Assembly: GCA_949752735.1 (NCBI GenBank) | Contig: OX457039.1 | Coordinates: 50,620,806-50,684,805, forward strand | Reading direction: 5' to 3' | Length of the DNA stretch: 64,000 bases | Source of the DNA: Lumbricus terrestris | Taxonomy: Eukaryota > Annelida > Clitellata > Crassiclitellata > Lumbricidae | Shown here: in pieces, positions 53,900 to 64,000 of the stretch | Layout of the letters: each line of letters opens with the position of its first letter | Position numbering within the stretch: the first letter of the stretch is position 1 | The notes under the pieces: generated by a model | Databases searched by the model: none | What the model was told of the DNA's origin: nothing | What the model saw: only the letters and a program-made list of their open reading frames with translations | Translations under genes and position numbers: made by a program

Positions 53900-55490
53900 A
53901 ATTAATAAATACGTTACTGCGCTGCATTGTTTCGAAACTAACACCTATAAGTTTGGTATTTTAAAATACGACACAACACAAAATTGCCATTTAATAAAGA
54001 GAAAGAGTGAACATGAATTGATATAGTTGAGTCCTACATGAGATGTAGGCTCTGGTAGTTATAGTCGGTCATGCTTCGTTTTGCTAATTAAGGCTGGCTT
54101 CTTTGGCCAAAGATATCACAAGCAACGAAAACGCAGTTGCGACAACATTTATGAGCGTCTTATAAGAGCAACAGTAGAAGTTGATTTAGAAAACAACACA
54201 CTCCTCTTAGCTATCCATAGTTCAGCGGCAGATCACAAAGCTACACGTATTCATTTAACCTAGATAATATCACAGTATAGCCTGCATGTCTCAAATTTCA
54301 ATACTTTAAATGCATGTGTTATATATAAATAATATACTATAGTAGGCTGTATAAATATATCTTGTATGTATTATACAAATTACTTATTTAAGTGTGCATA
54401 TTTACTTGCTAAAGAACATTGACAAAGTGTAGACTAATCATAATTTTGTTCAGGCTGCAAGCATTTACATCAGGCACCTACGAGAAAAAACACGGTTTGT
54501 TTAAAGATTTTTACAGTAAAAACGGCATGAAGCAGCGTTTCTGAGCATGCCGAGGATCCAAGGTCATTCAACAACATAGAGTCACCGATATTATGACATT
54601 CCTTCCAAACACTCAACTGTTAAATAGCCATGGAGTTTCATTTTTCAACATTGCCTGCATTGTCAACAGGACTGATAAAACAAAATTCCATGACTTTCGT
54701 GACCTTAATCCAAGACTTCTGGAACGTAGGCTACCTGTTTTTCAGACGAAAATGATCTTCTTTGCATTTTTTAAGCTACGATATATAATTGTTTTATCGG
54801 AATTTTTTTAACGTGATTATTAATTATGTCTAACAATTCATGCAAAGTTATTCATAAGAAGCAGGTAGACGTTTCTCATGCAGTGAATGGAGAAATGCAT
54901 TGACAATATCCAGAGGTTTGGCTACAAAAATACAGGCTACTCTTTGTCAAATTCCTGGAAGTCATTTATTTCTTTCGCAGCTTTTTAATTTAACTGATCA
55001 GAGAAGTTTCTCTATCCGGTTTTATTCCTTTTTCAATTAAAATGACATTCCGTGATCAAAATCCAGTGGTTTAAAATTCCAAGACCTTCAGGGATTTGTT
55101 TTTGAAAATTTTCCAGGTTTCCCAGGCCTTAGATGATTTGAAGTCTAATTCCAAGACTTTCAGGTTTCCGAGCCATGGTGCAAAAAATTTAATAAAGAGG
55201 CAATGTAACATTGCGTACAATAATAATTTATGTGACGTAGCCTATGGCTGTTCTATATAGAAAGCAATGCCATGATCGCAGACATATTTAGTTTTACTGT
55301 GCCTATACCGACTACTTCTCGATTTATTTAGATGTATTTAGAGTTGAGTTCGCACGCTCGATCATTGCACGGCCATAAGCCTAAGTTATCTTCCATGCAT
55401 GAAATAATATGTCATTGTCATATGTTACATGGCAATCAAGTTTTTTTTAGCCATTTTAATCAATTCAGACATATTTTATTAAAGAAAATT
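53900..55490. other. AT-rich spacer
   Basis: No gene or clear repeat seen; open frames are short and without domains. Confidence 0.45.
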
Positions 55491-55497
55491 GGTGGAG

Positions 55498-55736
55498 GAT
55501 GAATGTTCAAGTATTCATATTGATTGCCTATTCACCTAATTGAATTGGTGAATTGGTAAAAGATGAATGTTCAAGTATTCATATTGATTGCCTATTCACC
55601 TAATTGAATTGGTGAATTGGTAAAAGATGAATGTTCAAGTATTCATATTGATTGCCTATTCACCTAATTGAATTGGTGAATTGGTAAAAGATGAATGTTC
55701 AAGTATTCATATTGATTGCCTATTCACCTAATTGAA
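55498..55736. repeat. 64-bp minisatellite, 3.7 copies
   Basis: Units start at 55,498, 55,562, 55,626 and 55,690 with GATGAATGTTCAAGTATTCA and are almost identical. It ends 40 bases from the stop codon of MMP21 copy B and so lies in or next to its 3' UTR. Confidence 0.95.
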
Positions 55737-55776
55737 GCAGCGACATTGAATTATAATGAGCAGGAATCAAATGATG

Positions 55777-56070
55777 CTAATCCACTTCACAAATGTCATT
55801 CCAGATGTTATACCACGGAGACAACTTCCTCAGTCCCAGTTGACTCGATTCAGTTCCACTTTGGTTGAAGACGAGGTTATAGACCAGTTCGCCCTTGAAG
55901 AAATACGTTTGCCTGGAAGCAAAGGAATAGTAGACGGAGTCGATGTCTCCAGTTAGGACGTCCAGAGGATCCGACGATAATGGTCCTATCATCGGAAATA
56001 GTTCCGTAAATCGTCGTTTGGCGTCGCAGCATGCGTTGCGTCCGATTTCTCTGGCGTCATAGAGCCAGAC
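55777..56070 (-). CDS. MMP21: MMP21 copy B exon 5
   Basis: Last hemopexin blade in the conserved frame, starting VWLYDAREIGRNACC and ending WNDICEVD with TAA-type stop. 98 codons including stop; lacks the 4-bp insertion of copy A. Confidence 0.92.
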   Translation of the reverse strand, partial: VWLYDAREIGRNACCDAKRRFTELFPMIGPLSSDPLDVLTGDIDSVYYSFASRQTYFFKGELVYNLVFNQSGTESSQLGLRKLSPWYNIWNDICEVD

Positions 56071-59000
56071 CTAAACGACGTAAGCAAAAGAAACACGTCT
56101 TTCAATCGAATATGATTAAGTCCAGCATTGACCAAGTGAGAGTCGGGCGAAGATGACATTCATTAAACAGTGGCTATAGCAGCAAATGCGCAATTGGCCT
56201 GTAGCTGTGTAGAATTATGAATAATTATGCATATAATTGTATACAGGTGGCTAACAGTAACAGCCAATCGGTCATTGTAATCATATTAAACCTCTTCATG
56301 ATGATCAAGGCACAATAGGCATACTCCATGTGTCTCACACATAGATTTGTCATCACAGCAAAATGACAGAGGGCATAATTATGATTTGGAATGTAACGTA
56401 GCCTAAAATATACTTTGTAGCGCAACGTAGGCCTATACGTACCCATTCGCCTTTGAAGAAGTATAGAGTAGGCTTTTCGGTTATGGTTTCATCGAACCAT
56501 ACGGCATCGATGACGTTAGGCATTGAGATGTTGGAACCAGGTCGAGGACCGAAGTCCTCAGCAATTCGACGCGGATAGCCATCCATCACCTTATCTTCAA
56601 GATTGTTGTAATTGTAGTACATGTCCCCTGTACATATTAAAATCGTATTTCTTGACAAGTGATCACTATCATAGCGCAATAGCAATCCAAGAATAGAGAA
56701 ATATAGGCCTAATTACTTGAACTCTGACTTAGTAAACTCGTTTTTGCTACTTTTTGCTGCGTTACGTTTCTGAATCGTCAAAAAACAGCGAGTGAACTCA
56801 CTAAAAGTGATGTAACTTTTGTTATGTTTGAAATATCTCGGTAAAATTTGGTCACTGTTAGTAGTTTTGAATTTCCTTTCTGGTCAAGATATTGGCAAAA
56901 AACCGTATTGGGTATTTTTATAGCCCATCCTGTAGGCCTACATGCATGCAATATGTAGGCAGACATAAACAACATATACAACATAATACTCCCTAAACAT
57001 AGGCCTACATACATTTGCTGCTCACTGCAGGTTCATCTCGTAACTTTGAGCGATATATTGATTGCATGTAGCGTCCACGTGCTTAGCACGCTAGGTTGTC
57101 AACACACCTTTAAAGGAGTAAGCCTAGGCCTACATCCTCTCAGATTTTCTACGTCTTTTCTCGCCGTTGAAAAGTACATAATGTACTCTGATTTGGTGAA
57201 GCCTTTAGGCCCACTTTGAAAAAGTACACAACCGTAGAGTTTCTAACACCATCGCTCACCTTCGAACAAAGTATACACACCCGCAGATTTTCTAACGTTC
57301 TCGCTCACCTTTGAAGAAGTAGGTCTCGATTTCGAAGGAGCTCCCTGTGTTCAACGCCGTCTGCACATATCCGTCGAGGTCGGAAGTCAGGCCCGTCCAG
57401 CCTTTCTCGATGAGGAGTGGATCTCCATACCGCGTTCTGTTCTGACTGTTTTCGTACATCCAGTAATAGTTGCGACGGAAGAAGTACGTATTGTAGATGT
57501 ACTTGGGTCGGTCATGAGTCACGTGGTCCCTGTCCACCCTAACCCAGTCGAAGACGACGTCGAACGTTCCCTTACAGACTCCATAGATGCGTTGAATTTC
57601 CAGGCGATCCTCGTGCACCAATTCAAAGTTCTCATGACTCGGTGCACTGTCGTAGATTGGATACATGATGGAGTGGCTGTTGATGTTGTGTGCAAGACCA
57701 AGAACGTGACCCACTTCATGGACGGCGACCTTCAATAGACTGACGCCTCTTCCGTTATCGTGGTAGTCTTCGTCGTCATCGAAGTGGATGCTCCCGTCCG
57801 CTAGGGTGTGCGCTAATTCGCCTCCGGGGCCATCGAACCGCTTTGCACAGTTCATGTGAGATTCTGAAAAGCCAGAAAAGGGGGGAATAAGTACAGTAAT
57901 TAGGCAAAGGTTAAATAAATTAGATGAAAAGAGACAATCAATCAATCAGTCATTCAAATCAATCAATCAATTAGTCAATCAACAGCGCGAATGCTCGTGT
58001 GCTTCGGCGTGGAACTCCGATACCTTGTACGCGCCTCTGAGTAAGAATGTTTTTAGACTCTGCCATTGACATTTGAGTTAAAAGCACTAACAGCGATAAA
58101 CAGTCCATAAAACATAGTTCGTATTAATCTTAATTATTTTTCGTCCTTAGCAGCCTCTTTTAGTTCAAAATACTGGAAGGCATTAGGGAGGTTATCGGCC
58201 GATTGAATATTTAAACTGCGCAATTAAAGCATCAATGCATGAAGATGCATCTTTATGTGGCAACTTTCAGAATGAATAAGCTTACACTCTTGAGCGGGAC
58301 GCATGAGTAGAACTAATAAGAAAATACGATAGCAACGAAACAGTTTATCTGTAATGTGGTTACACATTGTGGTTCAATTTCAAAGTTTGCCATATTAATT
58401 GCAGCTGTTAATACATTTTTATCTTGTGTAAGTTGTGTTACTCTCATGGAAGCAGATAATGTCAGTTGCGCTTGCTGCCCTGGTCCATAATACTTAGATG
58501 ATGAGAACTGTCAATAGTGGCAGAAAGTTCATTAGTTATTCAAAACAATGCACAGACGACTACAGGAAAATCACCAGTGGCACAATCACGCACATGCACT
58601 CGCAGGGTACAAGCAACGGATTTCCAACCATCTTGGACAGATGTCGTTGTTTCCTCATGGATACGGTATTTTATGCCAATCCAGTTTTTGGACAGCTTCT
58701 TACACTGATGTAGGCGTCACATAATAATTATGTAGGCCTACATTGTACAGTCATAAATATATGCACACACAAAAACTTAGTATTCATGCTTGTATACATT
58801 CGTTCATAAATATTATACAACGATAGTTGGTTTTCTGTGCGTTGTTTTGCCAACTAATGCAATACAGTAAATTCGTTTGCAATGGCATTCATCAGCATAA
58901 TTGTATGCCTATACTATAGGCTAGAACAGATCGCGCCTCTGAGTAGATATCAAGAATGAGGCGCTACGTAAGTGTCCAGTTTCATCACGTGACATACATA

Positions 59001-62000
59001 CATACATGCACACATACATATACGTATGAGTAAAAATAGATCAATAGTTTTTCCCAGTGATTAAACTGAAGGTCATATGAGTCTATATTTTTCCACATAG
59101 CATTGAACGTCGTTATGTTGTTCGTCCCATCCATATCTATAGAATGTACACTTGATGTCTGAAGAGAGAGATATCAAGACTGACGAGGGTCAACTTCCCA
59201 AAATGCCATCTGCCTATAAATAAAGCGACGAACACGATGCCCTCTGGCGACCGTGGGGTTCACAACTGCAGACAGCAGCAGCAGCAGCCGGTGATGCTGC
59301 AGAACGACGGTGGCACCAAGTGAGCATCGTCATCCCATTTAGACGATGGTGGTCGATCATAGATGTTGTGTGCTCGACGCTTGATGCACCAAAAGGTCGC
59401 ATTGATAAGCCATTGACCGTATCACAGCCGTATTACGACGACCGACGCCTACGCAAAGTAGATCCATGATTCCACTTGTAGATTAATGACCCATAAACTG
59501 TTACGTGAAGCCGTCAGACGTGAAGACCAATAAAAGCGAGACTGCATAGACGGAAGTGTCTGGCCACTTGACACAATGCATCCGTCAAATCACCCAGCTT
59601 CTAATAATTGACCATCACACCCACACAATACCCAGCCACCTATACTTATCGTCCACTAACTGTAAACCCAAAATCCACAAACCAACCCACGGATGCGGCG
59701 TCAGTCGCTCACCCACCAACCCAGCGACCCACCCACCCAACCACCCACCCACATGTCCGTCTGTGCTACCATCTAATTCACCCATTCAGGCATTCACAGA
59801 GTCACACATCTGTGCCAATCCACCCACTCACCGTTCCCGAAAGTCTATGGATGAAATAATCCGCTGCAGCGCTTGGCGAAACACATAGACTTCATGGATG
59901 TCACGGAATGGCTGGCTATAGAGGTGATCGAATTGAAAGAGCGAACACAGTCGGAGACGGGGGGGGGCGAGACAGATCAATGGAGTGGGGGCTAAATCAA
60001 TGAAGCGATTGCGTGATCGATGGACCGTAGGAGTGTAGGTGCAATTATCTTTGTGCTTAGCTAATCATTTAGCCATGCTTTTCTGGTCAACGTCGTTCTG
60101 TCAGTATAGTTCTTGCTCTGAATTGCGTCCTTTGGTCCTCTGATTCAGCGCCAATAATTATAAAGCCAGTATCTGCAACGCCTTTGTAAATCTCAAGCAG
60201 GCGCTATATGAATGGCCAAGAATAATTGCATACGTGCGCACACTTTGGCCCAGTCAAACACTGCACTTAGAAGAACAGAAGCATAGTAATGTAATGTAAT
60301 GTAATGTAATGTAATGTAATTCAGACAATTTGTATAGCATCGTCAGTAGCAAGCTACTTCTAGAATGCTTTACACGCATAATGTCAACTGTCAGAGTATG
60401 ATAGTATGAATGATAGACTATTCCATTAGATAATTTTGCACCTTTGCATAATTATTTTATCATATCTGATTGAATGAATGAATGAATGAATGAATGAATG
60501 ACTGAATGAATGAATGACTGAATGAATGACTGAATGAATGAATGACTGAATGAATGAATGAATGAATGACTGAATGAATGAATGAATGAATGAATGAATG
60601 AATGAATGAATGAATGAATGAATGAATGAATGAATGAATGATTGGCTAAACATGTTTTGCGCCTTTTAAGGATCTGACTATAGGCGCTAATTGCAGACAA
60701 CTCACATTAAATTGCAACTGAAAGTGTATATACATGAATTTGATGCGATAATTAAGACGAATATCTGGAAACCAATGTCTTCCAATTCGATTATGCATTT
60801 TCATATTTCTATAAGCGAGAATCATCACTGAGTTGCTGGTTACATGGGGTTAACTACCATCCTTTTAATTGGTAAATTGTGTAATGAGAAGAACTTTATG
60901 CTGTTTGAAGGATTGGGTCGTAATAGAGGAAGAAGTCAATATTATTTTCTTCCCAGGGGTCAGTAATTAGCTTGAATTACCAATCCAAGTATTTCTGTCT
61001 TTCTGCACAATCTGACCGAGCGATCGTCCATATGTAGACTATATATAGTGGCAAATTCCAACTATTTCAGGCAACTTCTGAGATTTTATTATACAACATG
61101 GCATATCAGATTATTGTGCGACCTATTTTTAAACGATAGGTGAAACGTGATTCCAAAGTAGGCCTATGTTCTTCAGCAGAGGCAATGCATCTGAGGCATG
61201 TGTCCTGAAAATTATTCGAGTGTGGCTGCCCAAAGGAAAGAGCCCAAGTGGTTGTGAACCATTGCTACCAGCTAGACTGTTCTTTTGGACAGACCTCTGG
61301 ACGACATAATAGGCATAACATTGTTATAAAATATCCGGAAGATATGACAGCGCATAGTCTATATATCTCTGCAATACCTGCCTTGCTATAAATAAAAATA
61401 TCTTCTGGAATTTACTACGAGCAATTTGTATAAATGTTCAAGTTACATTCACGACCAGAAATTGTTGACGTATCATCTCTTCACAACCTGACCGAGCAAT
61501 CGTCCATAAGACTATAGAGTGGCAAATTATACACCAGACATTCCGTCCAACTATTTCAAGCAACTTGTGAGATTTGATTATACAACATATCAGATTATTG
61601 TGCGACTTATTTATAAACGATAGGCGAAACGTGCTTCCACAGTAGGGCCTACATAATATTCTACAGCAGAGGCATGTGTCCTGAAAATTAGGCGATTGTG
61701 GCTGACGAAAGAAAAGAGCCCAAGTGGTTATGATCCGTTGCTACCAGCCAAACTGTGCTTTTAGACAGACCTCTGCAGGACGACGTATAAAATTGTTATA
61801 AAATAACCGGAGGATATGCCCCCGTTTGCAATACATACTTTGTTATAAATAAAAACTATCTTCTGGAATTTACTACGAGCAAGTTTGTATAAATGTTCAA
61901 GTTGCATTCACGAATTGTTGACGTATCATCTTTCTGAATATAAATAAATATCGATCAAATGTCTTTACAGAAACATGTCAGTTGTACGAAAATGAGTTTG

Positions 62001-64000
62001 TTTCGCTTGTCATCGACTGCTGGCTCAGGTTGTGTATTATCTACAGGTATCATCTATTGTATGTTGATGTATATATGAGCGGATGATACATTTTTCGAAG
62101 CATGGTTCTGTGAGCTGTGGTTTCCTTGGCAGGCAGCAATCTTAGAAATGTTAGGAATCTCCTTGTTTTTAAATTGCCTGCCGTGGTCAGGAATAATACC
62201 AGGACTATCATCATTAGCTGTGGAAAAATGTGATGGCCGTGGAATGGAATTTGCGCCGGTCAGAAACACCACCCGGATTCCAAGCGAGATAAAGATACTT
62301 TTACAAGGCGTGTCAAAACATCCGATGCCTGAGTCTCCAATTCTACCCGTTTCATTCCTCATATAATTATTGCTTATACTTTATCCGATATAGCCTACAA
62401 TGGTCCCTAACAGATCTGTATAAATCATGTCATCATTTCTCAATTTAGCTATGCTATTTATTCCTGTGAATGATTATTTTTAGATCATCCACGAAACATG
62501 CCATTCACTGTCTGCTTATAATATATTTCAAGCGTTCCATTTGTATGTGAATCCTTAAGAATCTCTCTCGCGAACGATTGGGAAATACGATGTTGCATGG
62601 AATTATTCACTTTCGCCATTGTTCATTTTGTTCATTTTGATTGTAATTGATGTTATTGTTTAAGAAACAATCCTGTTGTTAAAGTGTGTTATTAGCCATG
62701 CAATAAATCATTCATTATTATTATTACTACTACCATTGTTATTACTATTGTTATTATTATTATTATTATAATCATTATTATTATCGTTATCATTGTTAAT
62801 AATTATCATCGTGATTGAGACAATAACTGGGAGCGCCTCTGAGTAGGTTTCTTTGAAGAGGCGCTATATAAATCATCGAAATGAAATTAAATGAAATAAC
62901 AAAAGCGACGACGACAACGACAACTACTGCTACTACTACTGCTGTGGCTGCAGCTACTGTTTCCGCTACTGCTATACTATCACTGTTACTATTATCACTA
63001 CTGCTACCACTACTACTACTATTACTACTTCCGCTACTACTATGACTATTACTGCAACCAAGCTTATTACTGCTACTACTACTACAACAACAACTACTAC
63101 TATTATTTGTATTACTACTGCTACTACTATTACTACTAATGTTGCTACAACTCACATCACTAATTATAGTGATGATGATTGCAATGATGATGATATTGAT
63201 AATAGTTTAAGATTTGGTTGAGAGAAAAAATTGACGTTTGTGAGAACTTGGAAAGTAACGGCTATTGACTTTGAAGCGATATATTCATGTCCAGGCATTT
63301 CTACCTGCTAGGTTTTGAAAATTAATTATGGTATTTTTAAAATTTATATTTCCATTATCACCATAGCCGTCGTCTTTATCACCCTCATTATCATACGCAT
63401 CATCGTCATAATTATTATTATAATTTTCAGTAATATCATTATTATTATCATCATCATGACCATTATCAATATGCAGTTTGTACCTGGACAGGAATACAAT
63501 TGTATGTAGTGCAAAAATGATAGGCAATATATTTCTTCCGATGAAGTAGGCTATATGCAAGACATTGAGGATGAGTCAAGTGATATCAAATTTTCTAATG
63601 CAACGAGATGCATGCTTATCGTTTCAAATACTACATTCGTGCAACGTACCATTCCTAAATGCAATCAAGATATACCACGTACCTCTTCCGAATGCAATCA
63701 TGATGTCGATGCTGTTGTCGAAGTCGTCTCCATCGTATTCTACGAACCTCAGTGGACTGACCTCACTCCACATCCGGAATGCGAGATTAAGAGTGGCCTT
63801 CTGACTGATGAGTGGAATCTTTCTGCTGATTTCATCGCTCAACAATCTCCATCGGAAGGGATTATTTCCGTCTGTATTCAACCGTTGCCGCCCCTCCCTC
63901 TTCACCTCATCCACTATGGACCCTGCGCTCTTCGACAGGCGTTTCCGTCGTCTGCCTCCCATGACCTTTAATCCGGACTTCCGTTTCATTGGTATACGCT
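55777..64000 (-). CDS. MMP21: MMP21-like matrix metalloproteinase, copy B (5' part outside the window)
   Basis: Secreted zinc endopeptidase, inverted paralog of the gene at 43,375. Visible exons on the minus strand: 64000-63683 (partial), 57863-57309, 56627-56443, 56070-55777, with the same intron positions and phases as copy A and all GT-AG. Catalytic motif HEVGHVLGLAH with Met-turn in HSIMYP. The hemopexin domain runs from YGVCKGTFD to the terminal WNDICEVD with both disulfide cysteines. The frame is intact in every visible exon. It keeps the segment NRTRYGDP, which copy A has changed, so B looks the more conserved. The furin-type site differs: GRRRKR lies about 20 residues farther upstream, and the site near the catalytic start reads REGR. 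Intron 2 is 5.8 kb against 0.4 kb in copy A. Cysteine switch and signal peptide lie beyond the window. Confidence 0.9.
56443..56627 (-). CDS. MMP21: MMP21 copy B exon 4
   Basis: Hemopexin blade with GYPRRIAEDFGPRPGSN and VIDAVWFDE. Acceptor TACAG/GGG, donor TGG/GTACGT. Confidence 0.92.
56735..56942. mobile_element. partial copy of the 29.5 kb foldback element
   Basis: GCGTTACGTTTCTGAATCGTC, then CACTAAAAGTGATGTAACTT and CAAGATATTGGCAAAAAACC match one arm of the element at 29,483-30,073 with divergence; it ends near a degenerate CCATCCTGTAGG terminus. Lies in intron 3 of MMP21 copy B. Confidence 0.65.
57309..57863 (-). CDS. MMP21: MMP21 copy B exon 3
   Basis: Catalytic zinc site and first hemopexin blade; one codon longer than copy A (VTHDRPK). 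Acceptor TTTTCAG/AAT, donor G/GTGAGC. Confidence 0.95.
57936..58045 (+). repeat. SINE 3' fragment in MMP21 copy B intron 2
   Basis: After an (ATCA)n run, GCTTCGGCGTGGAACTCCGA and GCGCCTCTGAGTAAG match the SINE at 27,935-28,190. Confidence 0.6.
58925..58998 (+). repeat. LINE/SINE 3' tail with (CATA)n end
   Basis: GCGCCTCTGAGTAGATATCA, then GAGGCGCTACGTAAGTG and a CATA run. Both stem halves are intact. Confidence 0.65.
59000..60280. other. intronic sequence of MMP21 copy B
   Basis: No coding exon recognised. CCCA/CCCACC-rich low-complexity sequence at 59,690-59,760 and a degraded tail (GCAGGCGCTATATGAATGG) near 60,197-60,215. Confidence 0.45.
60289..60321. repeat. (TAATG)n pentanucleotide array
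   Basis: Six to seven units of TAATG, the same repeat that ends the LINE at 6,414. Confidence 0.85.
60468..60690 (-). repeat. (TGAA)n array seeded by an inverted LINE/SINE tail
   Basis: About 170 bases of TGAA units with periodic TGAC variants (60,468-60,642), directly next to an inverted tail at 60,655-60,690 (GCGCCTTTTAAGGATC, then ATAGGCGCTAATT). Ser/Phe/His/Ile repeat frames are artefacts. Confidence 0.85.
61000..61938. repeat. tandem duplication, two units of about 478 bp
   Basis: Unit 1 begins near 61,000 and unit 2 near 61,478. Shared landmarks in both include CTGACCGAGC, CAGATTATTGTGCGAC, AAGAGCCCAAGTGGTT and TCTTCTGGAATTTACTACGA. Units differ by substitutions and indels. No long open frame; it is intronic to MMP21 copy B. 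Confidence 0.9.
62700..63190. repeat. triplet-repeat patch around a LINE/SINE tail
   Basis: ATT/TAT repeats (62,712-62,800), then a complete tail at 62,829-62,890 on the plus strand (GGGAGCGCCTCTGAGTAG, then GAGGCGCTATATAAAT and a short GAAAT run), then ACT/TGC triplets (62,905-63,140). The Ser/Asn-rich minus frame is an artefact. Confidence 0.8.
63683..64000 (-). CDS. MMP21: MMP21 copy B exon 2 (partial)
   Basis: Aligns with the end of copy A exon 2: KRKSGLKVMGG, NNPFRWRLLSDEISRKIP and LNLAFRMWSEVSPLRF. Donor G/GTACGT. Continues past the window edge in frame. Confidence 0.92.

Noticed and set aside
55498..55736. CRISPR array
   Set aside because: The repeats are contiguous without spacers, in an animal genome; this is a minisatellite.
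43375..64000. MMP21 copies as an assembly duplicate of one locus
   Set aside because: Protein differences in exon 3, codon-length differences in exons 3-5 and entirely different intron lengths argue for real paralogs; read depth would settle it.

Overview
The window reads as genomic DNA of a marine invertebrate deuterostome, most likely an echinoderm; a hemichordate or cephalochordate is not excluded. The reasons are split genes with GT-AG introns, dense microsatellites and short transposons, MMP21-type metalloproteinase genes, and a Ty3/gypsy retrotransposon with integrase ahead of reverse transcriptase, an arrangement known from Gmr1-like elements of deuterostomes. No bacterial, viral or CRISPR features were seen.

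Layout. 1-19.4 kb is gene-poor: LINE 3' fragments, tRNA-derived SINEs, a MULE-like relic, one 1.3 kb hAT element and simple repeats. 19,457-20,833 (+) is an uninterrupted rhodopsin-family GPCR of the neuropeptide Y/F receptor type. 22,318-41,216 (-) is an 11-exon acyl-CoA synthetase (4-coumarate-CoA ligase/luciferase superfamily). Its exons join in consistent phase to a 565-residue protein. Its introns hold a young full-length Gmr1-like retrotransposon (33,237-40,612), a complete non-autonomous Helitron, hAT and foldback elements, a SINE and an 0.8 kb CATA array. 43,375-49,806 (+) and 55,777-64,000 (-, running off the window) are two tail-to-tail MMP21-like genes with the same intron positions and phases. 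The left copy carries a 4-bp frameshift in its last exon. The 6 kb between them holds a 2.3 kb hAT element, a near-perfect 84-bp hairpin, a G-rich tract and a 64-bp minisatellite.

Relations. The host genes (GPCR, acyl-CoA synthetase, MMP21 pair) show no obvious functional link; this is ordinary metazoan gene order. The most notable content is the mobile DNA: the IN-before-RT retrotransposon, hAT MITEs with different termini sharing one internal module, and a LINE/SINE 3' hairpin that overlaps the LINE stop codon and seeds microsatellites. A palindromic octamer TAGGCCTA is also repeated about 30 times in non-coding DNA. Exon boundaries were derived by eye from reading-frame continuity and splice consensus; no transcript data or searches were available.
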